Origin: Saccopteryx bilineata
Lineage: Eukaryota > Chordata > Mammalia > Chiroptera > Emballonuridae
Direction of reading: 5' to 3'
Length of the DNA stretch: 64,000 nt
Assembly (NCBI RefSeq): GCF_036850765.1
Contig: NC_089492.1
Span: 166,220,296 to 166,284,295 of the forward strand
The translations under genes were made by a program, and so were the position numbers. Positions 31,659-43,869 of this stretch are shown one piece after another. The notes under the pieces are model-generated. The model made no database searches. It saw only the letters and a list, made by a program, of their open reading frames with translations, and had not been told where the DNA came from. Numbering within the stretch: the first letter of the stretch is position 1; each line of letters begins with the position of its first letter.

Positions 31659-32595
31659 ACAAAGGTGAAGTGATTTATTTGAGGTGCTGGAGAGAGCCAG
31701 GACCCCCATCCAGGTCTTCACTGCAAACCCATCTTCTCTCTGTCACTGAGGTGCCACATGGCTGCTCCACTGTCTCCTGGGCCACATCTGTGCTCCCCTG
31801 GCCCTGAGCAGCCCCCAGACTGATGAGATCACCTTTTTCAAAGGCTCCATGTCAGTTCCACTTTGCCATTGGATTAATACTTTGGGAACCTCAAAAGTGA
31901 CAAGTCCTAGACAATGTGATTATGGAAAAAAATCAGAGTCCCCCTGGGATTTTATTGTATAAAGTCATCAAGCTGTTCCTTTTATACAATTGGACAACTG
32001 TCAACTGTGGGCCACTTGTATATTTTGTACAGAATTTGTGTGCCACTATGTACTCCTTCATCTTTTGCCCTCTGAGGCAGAGCGAGAGAAACTCCCAAAT
32101 TGGCAAGTTCTCCATCTAACATCTAATAAGTGGAAAAGATTTGTCACAACAGGGCACAGAAGGGAAAATTCTTGCGGGTTGAGACTCCTGCCTAAGGTCC
32201 ACTGGGATTATCAGCTGAGCTGGTAAGATACTGACTTTGCAGAGTGGTGTGATGGGCTGGTAGTGCAGGAAAATCCATGCTTGGCCTGAATTCAGTGGAG
32301 GGAAGCAGAGCTGAGGATACTGGGAGGGGCCTGCCACCTGATTCCTGGGCCCGACTTGACTGAAGGCAGAGCTTTAGGTGAGGGTCTGGGGCAGGCAGAG
32401 GAGGTGCCGATGTGAAGTGGGTCAAGAGAAGGCTGCTTTGCAGACTGTGTCTGGAGCCTAGCATCTCGCTGTTAGTCATTGTTCACCAACTCCCTCAGAC
32501 TTGCTATGCCGACATGCTACAGTGTATAGAGTTTCCTCTTTGCTGGGCAACTACTTTCCCTGTCTGAGCTCCCAGAGTGCCTCATCTAGAATACC
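31659..32595. other. Unassigned sequence
   Basis: No recognised gene or repeat. Confidence 0.35.
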
Positions 32596-32599
32596 TGTT

Positions 32600-32775
32600 T
32601 CATTCTTCCTGGTAGTAAAGTCAACCCTTTTATAATTTTCCACTGGATTTTAAATTTCTTGAGATCAGGGACTGTGTCTTAGTCATCTCTGGCCTTTGAA
32701 CCTTGTAGGAAAAAGTGCCTAGTATGCATTTGCTGAATACATGAATTAATGAATTAGTGAACAAGTCAAGTACTT
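32600..32775 (+). repeat. L2 LINE 3' end fragment
   Basis: 'ttaaatttcttgagatcagggactgtgtct ... gtgcctagtatgcatttgctgaat' is the L2 3' end pattern. Confidence 0.75.
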
Positions 32776-32907
32776 AGTAAATATTTATGAACTGTGTCCT
32801 CTAACAGGGTTTTGGTGAGATAATCCCTTTCCTGGGCTGGAAGCTCCTTTGTAGAGTTCGCCTAATAAAAAGCCTATCTTTCTTTGCTACCTGATTGTCC
32901 CCTAAAA

Positions 32908-33198
32908 CAGTGGTCCCCAACCTTTTTTGGGCTACGAACCAGTTTAATGTCAGAAAATATTTTCATGAACCAGCCTTTAGGGTGGGACGGATAAATGTAT
33001 CATGTGACTGAGACAAGTGTCAAGAGTGAGTCTTAGATATAACAGGGAATCTGGTCATTTTTTAAAAATAAAACATCGTTCAGACTTAAATATAAATAAA
33101 ACAGAAATAATGTAAGTTATTTATTCTTTTTCTGAGGACTGGTACCAAATGGCCCATGGACCGGTACCGGTCCATGGCCTGGGGGTTGGGGACCACTG
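32908..33198. mobile_element. hAT MITE with perfect 8-bp target duplication
   Basis: Terminal inverted repeat CAGTGGTCCCCAACC at 32908 and GGTTGGGGACCACTG ending at 33198. 8-bp duplication CCCTAAAA at 32900-32907 and 33199-33206, the hAT hallmark. 291 bp, no coding capacity, so mobilised in trans. The subterminal 'ggaccggtaccggtcc' palindrome near the right end is typical of this element type. Confidence 0.93.
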
Positions 33199-33404
33199 CC
33201 CTAAAATACTTAAAACTTGTAAGCATAATATGTAACTAACCGACTGATGCAAAGTGATTAGAATTATGTGGATGGGATTGGATGCCTATGCTGTGGTTAA
33301 AAATATAAGAGCCTAATCTTTTAGCTGAACATTTTTGGAAGTCCGGAGAGTTGTTTGCACAGTCCCTGAATGACTGGTCATTCTTATTAAGAATCAATAT
33401 GACA

Positions 33405-33790
33405 GCCCTGGCCGATTGGCTCAGCAGTAGAGTGTTGGTCCCGCATGTGGAAGTCCTGGGTTTGATTCCTGGCCAGGGCACACAGGAGAAGTGCCCATCT
33501 GCTTCTCCATCCTTCCCCCTCTCCTTTATCTCTCTCTCTCTTCCCCTCCCATAGCCAAGGCTCCATTGGAGCAAAGTTGGCCTGGGCACTGAGAATGGCT
33601 CCATGGCCTCTGCCTCAGGAATTAGAATGGCTCTGGCCGGAACTGAGCAATGCCCTAGATGGGCAGAGCATCGCCCCTTGGTGGGCATCCTGGGTGGATC
33701 CCATTCGGCTGCATGCATGAGTCTGTCTGACTGCTCCTCTGCTTCTAACTTTGGAAAAATACAAAAAAAAAAAATAAAGAAAAGAAAAGA
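33405..33790 (+). mobile_element. tRNA-derived bat SINE, long type (type A)
   Basis: Head 'gccctggccgattggctcagcagtagag', A-rich tail. Near-perfect duplication AAGAATCAATATGACA / AAGAATCAAGGTGACA at 33389-33404 and 33791-33806. Confidence 0.95.
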
Positions 33791-33806
33791 AAGAATCAAG
33801 GTGACA

Positions 33807-34210
33807 ACTGAGCTGGCCCCATGGGAGATGGCCAATGTGACTGTTTCTTGGGACAGGCTGAAGCTTTAGACACCTCTCTCCCTGCTGTGGCTATCTAGGT
33901 TTAATTCACCTGTGAAAACTCTGATCTTCCCACACTTGGAAGGATCTGGTTTTCTTGGAAGGAACTCACTGGCTATCAGAATGCACCTGTATACAATTAT
34001 TGCCTTAGGCTTGAGCCACACCTGATGGAATGATAGGAAATCACATCCCTTCCTTCACTTCTTACCTGAGCGTCCTGCCTCTTTTTCCTAATGGGTCTTG
34101 GGAAGACCAAAATGAAATAGACCTATGATTGTGTTTACCAACGTCTGGGTGTTCTTTATGGAAAGGACCATTAGCTGGAAATTTAGTCTTGAAGCAGAAT
34201 TTTAAAATTA
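33807..34210. other. Unassigned sequence
   Basis: Nothing recognised. Confidence 0.35.
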
Positions 34211-34214
34211 CTAG

Positions 34215-34445
34215 CATTTATTGACATTTTTTAGCTGCCAGCCACCGGTCAATATTTTGCCTGCTTCATTGTCCTCTAATTCACAAAGCACCAGGATGAA
34301 GGAGGCATCCCAATTCCTGCACTGCAGGTAAGAAAACAAGGGGAGGGACCTGACTCATGACTTTTCCTGAAGTCATGCAGTGAATAAACAGCAGGACCAG
34401 GAATCCACCCCAAGCCTGTCAAACCCGGGGCCTCTCACAGTAGCT
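34215..34445 (-). repeat. MIR-family SINE fragment
   Basis: Antisense MIR order: 'agcatttattgacatttttt', 'gtaagaaaacaaggggaggg', 'agtcatgcagtgaataaacagcaggaccaggaatcc'. Diverged. Confidence 0.6.
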
Positions 34446-34579
34446 GCTGTGTCCCTGGGTGCTGTGTCAGCAGCTACAAACATGTGGGGGTGAACATTTT
34501 CTGCTTCCCCTAGCATAAGGGACAAACAAGCCAACTTCACAGGCACATCTCTCTGTCCTCATTACCATCAAATATTCTT

Positions 34580-34976
34580 TTTTTTTTTTTTCCCACTTTT
34601 CTGAAGCTGGAAACAGGGAGAGACAGTCAGACAGACTCCCGCATGCGCCCAACCGGGATGCACCTGGCACGCCCACCATGGGGCGACACTCTGCCCACCA
34701 GGGGGTGATGCTCTGCCCATCCTGGGCGTTGCCATGTTGCGACCAGAGCCACTCTAGCGCCTGAGGCAGAGGCCACAGAGCCATCCCCAGCGCCCGGGCC
34801 ATCCTTGCTCCAACGGAGCCTTGGCTGCGGGAGGGGAAGAGAGAGACAGAGAGGAAAGCGCGGCGGAGGGGTGGAGAAGCAAATGGGCACTTCTCCTGTG
34901 TGCCCTGGCCGGGAATCGAACCCGGGTCCTCTGCACGCTAGGTCGACGCTCTACCGCTGAGCCAACCGGCCAGGGC
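34580..34976 (-). mobile_element. tRNA-derived bat SINE, long type (type A), well preserved
   Basis: T12 run at left, head 'ctctaccgctgagccaaccggccagggc' at right. 15-bp duplication CCATCAAATATTCTT at 34565-34579 and 34977-34991. Many CpGs retained. Two CTCF-like boxes at 34673 and 34695 are each one substitution from the 6943 form. Confidence 0.95.
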
Positions 34977-34991
34977 CCATCAAATATTCTT

Positions 34992-35605
34992 ATTCAATTG
35001 CTCTACAAGTCTACCTGGGGTTCCTGGGTACAGCCTGCCTGCACAGAGAGCGGTTAAATAAGAGGAAAGCTCAGAGCATCTTGGGCTGAGACTTTAAAAG
35101 TCCGGTGCCAGCATTTATTATTTGCTGGTTTGTTTCCTCTTTGATGAACTGAAGGCTCTTCTTAACTATGAATGACCTCTCAAAACTCACTTTTGTCATC
35201 CAATCCCAATGACAGGATGTGTTGACAGAGGCATGTGAGTTTTCCTGCCCATCCAGCTTAGCCTGAGTGCCTATAGCATAAATGTTTGCAGGGAATTTTA
35301 CTATTTTCCCCACAGGAACAGCAGTCAGGGACAGGCCATAACTGATGTCCACTGGATGAGACTGGAGCCTCAATTAAGCTTTGGGGCCCAGCCCTTCCTA
35401 CATAGGGAAGAGGCCCAGTGGCCTCAGAGATGGGTGGGTTGAAAGCCAGTGAGACAGGATGCTCAAGATAATGGAAACCTACTCCCAGAAGGCAGTAAGT
35501 GACTTTACACATTCTACTGTTTTCTGTCTGGAAGCACTCTTGCCAGAAAGCCACCGGACCCACACTGCACCCCCCCCCCCCAGCTTGGTCAGTGATGTTT
35601 AAATC
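34992..35605. other. Unassigned sequence
   Basis: No recognised gene; ends with a C11 run at 35571-35581. Confidence 0.35.
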
Positions 35606-35620
35606 CCTTTAGTTTATAAA

Positions 35621-35936
35621 TCTTTTTTTCTTTTTTTTGTGGCAGAGACAGAGTCAGAGATAGGGACAGACAGACAGGAAGGGAGAGAGATGAGAAACAT
35701 CAATTCTTCGTTGCGGTTCCTTAGTTGTTCATTGATTGATTTCTCATATGTGCTTTGACCAGGGGGCTACAGCAGACTGAGTGACCCCTTGCTTGAACCA
35801 GCGACCTTGGGCTCAAGTTGGTGAGCCTTGCTTGAGTGCTGAGCCCGCACTCAAGCTGGTGACCTCAGGGTCTTGAACCTGGGTCCTCAGCATCCCAGTC
35901 TGATGCTCCATCCACTGCGCCACCGCCTGGTCAGGC
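35621..35936 (-). mobile_element. tRNA-derived bat SINE, type B
   Basis: T-rich tail at left, 'gagatgagaaacatcaattc' conserved 3' block, head 'ccactgcgccaccgcctggtcaggc' at right. Duplication TAGTTTATAA at 35610-35619 and 35937-35946. Confidence 0.93.
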
Positions 35937-35949
35937 TAGTTTATAAGGT

Positions 35950-37540
35950 TTTGAATGCAACTGTTCCTTGAACAAGTGGCCTACCATTCACACCACTGTG
36001 AATACTGCTCACATTTGTATGGAACTTAACAGTGCGTCAGTCATCGGTGCTACCTTATCTCAGTATGAATGGTTCCTGTGCATGCCTCAGTTTACATATA
36101 AGGAGTGTCCAAGGACACTAAGTGATGGAGGTGGAACTGAGGCTCATACTGCACAGTCGCAGACCCAGAGCTCCTTTGGCTACACCCATGCACATGCACT
36201 GAGCTATAAGTGGCCATTATTCCAAAAGCTCATCTTGCTTGCAGAAAAAAGGGTGATGTCTTAGAAACAGGGTACCTGCGAGTCTCCTGAGGAGATGCAA
36301 GGGATGGGGTGAAGGCAGAGAGGATGCGGGAAGGGCAGGGGACATGCTAGGATAAGTCTGCCAGCTTGCCAACCCTGCCAACGGGTGAGTCTGCTTCTGG
36401 TTCATAAGTGGCCATTGGAACCCCTACTAGTCCAAAAAGGCAGTGAGCAGTTACCAACTTGGTGATCCCAAGGGACCCATCTAGGCTGTGGTGTTTACAT
36501 GGGGTGAGATCAGAGGGTGGCGGGCACAGGTGCCTGAGCTTCAGGCAACACAATGGGGTCTTGTGAGGACTGCAGCCCTGGCAGTGGGGACGCAGTCAGT
36601 CCTTCTCAGACATGAGCAGTCTGGTGAGAGAGGAGTGGCAGAGAGATCGTTTCCATTTCTTGCCCTGGTTGGTAGAAAGCAGACTAATAGCAGAACATTG
36701 TGTATTCGCAGTAGGAAGAAAGGTGAGAGTGAGGGGCATTGCACTGCCTTTTTTGTTTGTTCATTTTTTTTAGTCCACAGACATTTGTTGAGCCCAGGTG
36801 GGACCATTGGGAAGATGCTGGGGGTTCTTGGATCTTGTCCTTGAGTTGCTCACAATCTAGGTGAGAGATGGACAGACCAGAAAGGGATGGTAATTCAGAG
36901 TGCTAAATACCAAAAGAGCAGGTTGAACTAGGTCTAGTGTCTACACAAAAAGGTGCAGGATTAACTCTAAGGGAGGGTATCCCCAAAGGCTTCCTGAAGG
37001 AAGCATCATGTGAGCTGAGCTGGTGCAGCATACAAACAGCTGCACAAATCATTAGTGTGCAGCATGATGAGTTTTCACAAATTGAAATAAATCTGTGTAA
37101 ACAGCACCAAGCTCAAGAAATGACCGACACCCCAGAAGCCCCATTCTTGTTCCCTTCTAATTGCTAGACCCTCCCTCCCCTGGTCCCCAAGCGATAACCA
37201 CTTTCCTAAAGTATAGGTTGGTTTTACCTGTTCTGAACTTTTAATAAGTGGAAGCATTCTACATGAAGTCCTTGGTGGATGGGAATGAAGCTGAACGGGT
37301 AACTAGGAACTCAAGGAGGGGGGTGGAACAGAGACGGGCATTGTGGGAAGAAGCAGTAGGATGCTCAAAGAAGAGAAACGGGATAATATCATGTGCAGGA
37401 AAACCACCAGCGTTAGCATTGCTGGAGCATACAATTCTAGAGGGGAAAGAGGCATGACATGGTTTTGGAGAGGAAGGCAGGGGGAGATAGGCCACGAAGA
37501 ACCTGCTATACCATGTGAAAAAGTTGGTACGTTCGTCTAG
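35950..37540. other. Unassigned sequence
   Basis: No gene. Short open frames lack recognisable domains. The stretch near 36780-37020 resembles an old mammalian interspersed repeat, family not assigned. Confidence 0.35.
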
Positions 37541-37545
37541 AAACA

Positions 37546-37690
37546 CATGGTTTTCAAACCTGGCCCACCATCAGAATCACCTGGGCAACTTTGAAGGCCT
37601 ATAGCTCCCAGGACCCACCTTTAGAGATTTCAATTTTTTAAAGTTCCTCCCAGATGATTCTAAAAGTTAGAAAGTTTGGAAAACTCTTTA
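37546..37690 (+). mobile_element. MER5-type hAT-Charlie MITE
   Basis: 'catggttttcaaacctggcccaccatcagaatcacctggg' through 'cccagatgattct ... gtttggaaaactct' follows the MER5A pattern. Confidence 0.75.
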
Positions 37691-38163
37691 TAGAGACAAT
37701 GGGGAAGCTGTGAGGCAAGCCCTGGAGGAAGAGGGGCAGGGTCTGGTCCAGGTTTTGAAGGAGGATGTGGGAGTTTCATTAGGAGGCTGTGGCAATGGGT
37801 GTGGGATGCTCCAGCCCCATTGGGGATGTGGCAAAGGCTTTGGAGTAAAAAGGCCATTCTTAAGAGCTGATTACAAAATAGAATTACCCAGATGTATCAA
37901 CTAGTTGGATATGGAAGGTGATAGGGGGACCCAAGGGAGATCTCTACGTTTCTGACAGGTATAGACTCCATGGACATGAGCAAACTTTGGAAGCAAAAAA
38001 GGAAACCTCATCATTTTGTTTGATTCACTCATCTCTGATCCCTTCACCCCAGATTCCCTACAGATTTTTGTTAGATCATTTATTCACTCAGCAAATGTTT
38101 TTCAAATGCCGGAAAAATGCTGACACTGTTCCAAGCACTGACTCACATATAACAGACAGAGTC

Positions 38164-38177
38164 AAGAAGGTACAAAA
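38164..38177. repeat. Target-site duplication, left copy, of the short L1
   Basis: AAGAAGGTACAAAA, repeated at 38802-38815. Confidence 0.93.
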
Positions 38178-38178
38178 A

Positions 38179-38801
38179 TTATGGAAGAAAGTATGGTGGT
38201 TCCTCAAAAAACTGAAAATAGAACTACCTTATGACCTAGCAATCCCTCTACTGGGTATATACCCCCAAAACTCAGAAACATTGATACATAAAGACACATG
38301 CAGCCCCATGTTTATTGCAGCATTGTTCACAGTGGCCAGGACATGGAAACAACCAAAAAGCCCTTCAAGAGAAGACTGGATAAAGAAGATGTGGCACATA
38401 TACACTATGGAATACTACTCAGCCATAAGAAATGATGACATCGGATCATTTACAGCAAAATGGTGGGATCTTGATAACATGATACGAAGCGAAATAAGTA
38501 AATCAGAAAAAACCAGGAACTGCATTATTCCATATGTAGGTGGGACATAAAAGTGAAACTAAGAGACATTGATAAGAGTGTGGTGGTTACGGGGGGAGGG
38601 AGGAAAGGGAGAGGGAAAGGGGGAGGGGGAGGGGCACAAAGAAAACTAGATAGAAGGTGACAGAGGACAATCTGACTTTGGGTGATGGGTATGCAACATA
38701 ATTGAACGACAAGATAACCTGGACTTGTTATCTTTGAATATATGTATCCTGATTTATTGATGTCGCCCCATTAAAAAAATAAAATTATTTAAAAAAAAAA
38801 A
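38179..38801 (+). mobile_element. 5'-truncated L1 insertion
   Basis: About 620 bp of L1 3' end: the ORF2 C-terminus, a G-rich 3' UTR tract (38589-38632), and an A-rich tail from 38774. The ORF2 tail is in frame and intact in this copy ('[19 protein letters not shown]', 'MEYYSAIRNDDIGSF', stop at 38548-38550), so it serves as reference for the deletion in the full-length copy. A 14-bp duplication flanks it. Confidence 0.96.
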
Positions 38802-38815
38802 AAGAAGGTACAAAA

Positions 38816-40330
38816 TATTGAGAATCACTGTTAATGTTTCAGAAATAATATTGGCTCTTTTTCCCCCAATTCACTAAATATATGCCAGGAAACATCATAT
38901 GTCAAGTTAGATCCCACTGGAGTATATATGAGTTAGTGACATGGTGGTAGAGGGGGAGGGGAGGAGAGCCAACCATCTAGTAATGGGTAACAATGATTAG
39001 TTCAACCCAGTGTTAAGGCCACCATACTATCCTGCTCCTGACTGCCACTCTGTATGTGTTCTATTTACCGCGATATTTGTACAGGTGAGAGCGGGGATCC
39101 TCACAGAAAGTGAAGACTTCACCCTCTGGCCCTTAGCAGATAAGTAACAATGCTAAGCTTCAAATGGGATCGGGAGCCTGCCTGCAAACCCAAATTCAGA
39201 AAGACGGCTTTCCTCTTTCTTCATATGGAGACACTGAGGCTGTGGGTGGTTTGTTTTCTGGACCAAGGTTGAATAGCAAATAAATGGCAAATGGCAGCCA
39301 AGTAGAAATGGACCTTTTTCTGTAGCCCTGACCAGTGATCACACGCAGCCTGGCCGCTGACGGCAGCTCTGCCGGTCTCAAGCATGACCTGAGATTCTGT
39401 CACTGCCTCTGGAGAGTTCATGTTCAGGGTTGGGCTGGAGGTCAGGTTCAGGATCGGGCCAAGTGTGGGGTGCTGTGTTGCTGGAGAATGTTCTACAGGC
39501 CCAGGCAGGACATAGCGGGGCAGAAGAGCACTGCCTAGCCTTTCTAGAACTTTCACTCAGATATACCCCAGGCTGTGTTAGAGGCACAGCCTTGACCTCA
39601 GATGCTGGCTGATTCTTTCACGTATAGAGTTAGACTGGGGCCAATCTAGAAATTGAGTCAAAAATTCCTGAGCTACGTGCTATCAGCAAAGTAAAAGAGA
39701 TCTGCCCAGAGGTGGGGGAGGGGCATCAGAGAGAACCCGCACCCTCACACACAGGACGTGGCACCTCTGCCCCTCAGTTTGCCCTCGGGCCCTCCCCCTC
39801 AGAGAAGTACTTGGACATCTGGGGCACAGAGCATCCTGCAGGAACTTCCCTGGGGTTGCTGGGACATGCACTAAGGAGGAGACAAGTGACTGGATTATCC
39901 AAAACCAAGAGGGTGAGGCCAGGCAAGATGGTAGTTTTTTCTTGGCTTTTTTTTTTTTTTTTTTAATAACACTCAGCGCTGACATCCTGCTTTCAAGAGG
40001 TCTAGGACTCTTTGTCCAAACTCACGGGCAGGGGCCACCTTGCAGATGAGCAGGAAGGCACAGTGGCCCCACATGCCTCCTCCCAGGGTGTCCTTCTTAC
40101 CTCTGCCCACTTCCGGGCAAGGTCTCCCACTGGTCACCATCACAACAGGCCATTGAGGACCCACTGAACCCCCTCCATACCCAACTCCCAACTGACACCT
40201 GAAAAAATGATTTCTCTGAGTGTACTCTGAACAGTTAGGATGCTTTAAGGGAACTCATCCTAAAGAAAAGCCTAATGAAATAAATGCTCAGAAGATGCAA
40301 GGATGGCTGAACTAGATAAATCTGCCATCT
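38816..40330. other. Unassigned sequence
   Basis: 1.5 kb without recognised gene. T18 run at 39947-39964. Confidence 0.4.
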
Positions 40331-40334
40331 AGCC

Positions 40335-43300
40335 GTAGAGCTGGGGCAGAGGCTAGGGCAGGGACAGGGGCAGAGGCTGGGACAGGGGCAGAGGTAGGGG
40401 CAGGGGCAGGGACAGGAGCAGGGGCAGGGGCAGGGGCAGGGGCAAGGGTAGGGACAGGGGCAGGGGCAGGGGTAGGGACAGGGGCAGGGGCAGGGGTAGG
40501 GGCAGGGGTAGGGGCAGGGGCAGAGGTAGGGACAGGGGCAGAGGTAGGGGCAGGGGCAGGGGCAGGGACAGGAGCAGGGGCAGGGGCAGGGGCAGGGGCA
40601 GGGGCAGGGGTAGGGACAGGGGCAGAGGCTGGGACAGGGGCAGAGGTAGGGGCAGGGGCAGGGACAGGAGCAGGGGCAGGGGCAGGGGCAGGGGTAGGGA
40701 CAGGGGCAGGGGCAGGGGTAGGGACAGGGGCAGGGGCAGGGGCAGGGACAGGGGCAGGGGCAGGGACAGGGGCAGGGACAGGAGCAGGGGCAGGGACAGG
40801 GGCAGGGACAGGAACAGGGACAGGAGCAGGGGCAGGGACAGGGACAGGGACAGGGCAGGGGCTGGGGCAGGGACAGGAGCAGGGGCAGGGACACGGACAG
40901 GGACAGGGGCAGGGGCTGGGGCAGGAGCAGGGGCAGGGGCAGGGGCAGGGACAGGGACAGGGACAGGGCAGGGGCTGGGGCAGGGACAGGAGCAGGGGCA
41001 GGGACACGGACAGGGACAGGGGCAGGGGCTGGGGCAGGAGCAGAGGCAGGGGCAGGGGCAGGGACAGGGACAGGGACAGGGCAGGGGCTGGGGCAGGGAC
41101 AGGGACAGGGACAGGAGCAGGGGCAGGGGCAGGGGCAGGGACAGGGACAGGGACAGGGCAGGGGCTGGGGCAGGGGCAGGGACAGGGACAGGAGCAGGGG
41201 CAGGGGCAGGGGCAGGGGTAGGGACAGGGGCAGAGGCTGGGACAGGGGCAGAGGTAGGGGCAGGGGCAGGGACAGGAGCAGGGGCAGGGACACGGACAGG
41301 GACAGGGGCAGGGGCTGGGGCAGGAGCAGGGGCAGGGGCAGGGGCAGGGACAGGGACAGGGACAGGGCAGGGGCTGGGGCAGGGACAGGGGCAGGGGCAG
41401 GGGCAGGGGCAGGGACAGGGGCAGGGGCAGGGACAGGGGCAGGGACAGGAGCAGGGACAGGAGCAGGGGCAGGGACAGGAGCAGGGACAGGAGCAGGGGC
41501 AGGGACAGGGGCAGGGACAGGAACAGGGACAGGAGCAGGGGCAGGGACAGGGACAGGGACAGGAGCAGGGGCAGGGGCAGGGACAGGAGCAGGGGCAGGG
41601 ACAGGGGCAGGGACAGGAACAGGGACAGGAGCAGGGGCAGGGACAGGGACAGGGACAGGGCAGGGGCTGGGGCAGGGACAGGAGCAGGGGCAGGGACACG
41701 GACAGGGACAGGGGCAGGGGCTGGGGCAGGAGCAGGGGCAGGGGCAGGGGCAGGGACAGGGACAGGGACAGGGCAGGGGCTGGGGCAGGGACAGGGACAG
41801 GGACAGGAGCAGGGGCAGGGGCAGGGGCAGGGGTAGGGACAGGGGCAGAGGCTGGGACAGGGGCAGAGGTAGGGGCAGGGGCAGGGACAGGAGCAGGGGC
41901 AGGGGCAGGGGCAGGGGTAGGGACAGGGGCAGGGGCAGGGGCAGGGACAGGGGCAGGGGCAGGGGCAGGGGCAGGGACAGGGGCAGGGGCAGGGACAGGG
42001 GCAGGGACAGGAGCAGGGACAGGAGCAGGGGCAGGGGCAGGGACAGGAGCAGGGGCACGGACAGGGGCAGGGACAGGAACAGGGACAGGAGCAGGGGCAG
42101 GGACAGGGACAGGGACAGGGCAGGGGCTGGGGCAGGGACAGGGACAGGGACAGGAGCAGGGGCAGGGACACGGACAGGGACAGGGGCAGGGGCTGGGGCA
42201 GGAGCAGGGGCATGGGCAGGGATAGGGACAGGGGCAGGGGCAGGGACAGGGACAGGAGCAGGGGCAGGGGCAGGGGCAGGGGCTGGGACAGGGCAGGGAC
42301 AGGGCAGGGGCAGGGACAGGGACAGGGACAGGACAGGGGCAGGGACAGGAGCAGGGGCAGGGACAGGGACAGGGGCAGGGACAGGGACAGGGACAGGGGC
42401 AGGGACAGGGACAGGGCTGGGGCAGGGACAGGGACAGGGACAGGAGCAGGGGCAGGGGCAGGGACAGAGACAGGGGCAGGGACAGGGACAGGGCAGGGAC
42501 AGGGGCAGGGGCAGGGACAGGGACAGGGCAGGGGCAGGGACAGGGACAGGGGCAGGGACAGGGACAGGGACAGGGGCAGGGGCAGGGACAGGGACAGGGC
42601 TGGGGCAGGGACAGGGACAGGGGCAGGGACAGGGGCAGGGGCAGGGACAGGGACAGGGCAGGGGCAGGGACAGGGACAGGGCTGGGGCAGGGACAGGGAC
42701 AGGGACAGGGGCAGGGACAGGGGCAGGGGCAGGGACAGGGCAGGGACAGGGACAGGAGCAGGGGCAGGGGCAGGGGCAGGGACAGGGACAGGGACAGGAC
42801 AGGGGCAGGGACAGGGACAGGGGCAGGGGCAGGGACAGGGACAGGGCAGGGACAGGGGCAGGGGCAGGGCAGGGACAGGGGCAGGGACAGGGCAGGGGCA
42901 GGGGCAGGGACAGGGCAGGGACAGGGGCAGGGACAGGGGCAGGGGCAGGGACAGGGACAGGGGCAGGGGCAGGGGCAGGAGCAGGGACAGGGCAGGGACA
43001 GGGACAGGGGCAAAGACAGGGGCAGGGACAGGGACAGGGCAGGGACAGGGGCAGGGACAGGGGCTGGGGCAGGAGCAGGGACAGGGGCAGGGGCAGGGAC
43101 AGGAGCAGGGGCAGGGGCAGGGGCAGGGACAGGGACAGGGACAGGGCAGGGGCTGGGGCAGGGACAGGGACAGGAGCAGGGGCAGGGGCAGGGGCAGGGA
43201 CAGGGCAGGGGCTGGGGCAGGGACAGGGACAGGGACAGGAGCAGGGGCAGGGGCAGGGGTAGGGACAGGGGCAGAGGCTGGGACAGGGGCAGAGGTAGGG

Positions 43301-43848
43301 GCAGGGGCAGGGGCAGGGGAGGGGCAGGGGCAGGGACAGGGGCAGGAGCAGGGGCAGGGGAGGGGCAGGGGCAGGGACAGGGGCAGGAGCAGGGGCAGGG
43401 GAGGGGCAGGGGAGGGGCAGGGGCAGGGGCAGGGGCAGGGACAGGGGCAGGGACAGGGGCACGGGCAGGGGCACGGGCAGGGGCAGGGGCATGGGCAGGG
43501 GCAGGGGCACGGGCAGGGGCAGGTGCAGGTGCAGGGGCAGGGACAGGGACAGGGGCAAGGACAGGGGCAGGGACAGGGGCAGGGACAGGGGCAGGGGCAG
43601 GGACAGGGACAGGGACAGGGGCAGGGGCAGGGGCACGGGCAGGGGCAGGGGCAGGGGCACGGGCAGGGGCAGGGGCAGGGACAGGGACAGGGGCAGGGAC
43701 AGGGACAGGGGCAGGGACAGGGGCAGGGGCCGGGGCAGGGGAGGGGCAGGGACAGGGGCAGGGACAGGAGCAGGGACAGGGACAGGGGCAGGGACAGGGG
43801 TAGGGGCAGGGTCAGGGGAGGGGCAGGGGCAGGGCAGGGGCTGGGACT
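40335..43848. repeat. 3.5 kb G-rich hexanucleotide minisatellite, (GGGGCA/GGGACA)n
   Basis: About 585 hexamers of CAGGGG and CAGGGA, with minor AGAGGC, GGAGCA, TAGGGG and GGCTGG variants and 5-bp CAGGG units. Higher-order copies are visible: 'acacggacagggacagggg' recurs near 40891, 41005, 41289, 41696 and 42168. No hexamer form contains a stop in most frames, so both strands show very long open frames (up to 1238 codons on the minus strand, Pro-Cys/Pro-Ala/Pro-Leu; Gly-Gln/Gly-Ala/Arg-Asp on the plus). They follow the repeat phase and are not evidence of a gene. The + strand is a dense G-quadruplex candidate. Confidence 0.97.
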
Positions 43849-43869
43849 GGGGTTGTTGCTCTTGCTTCT

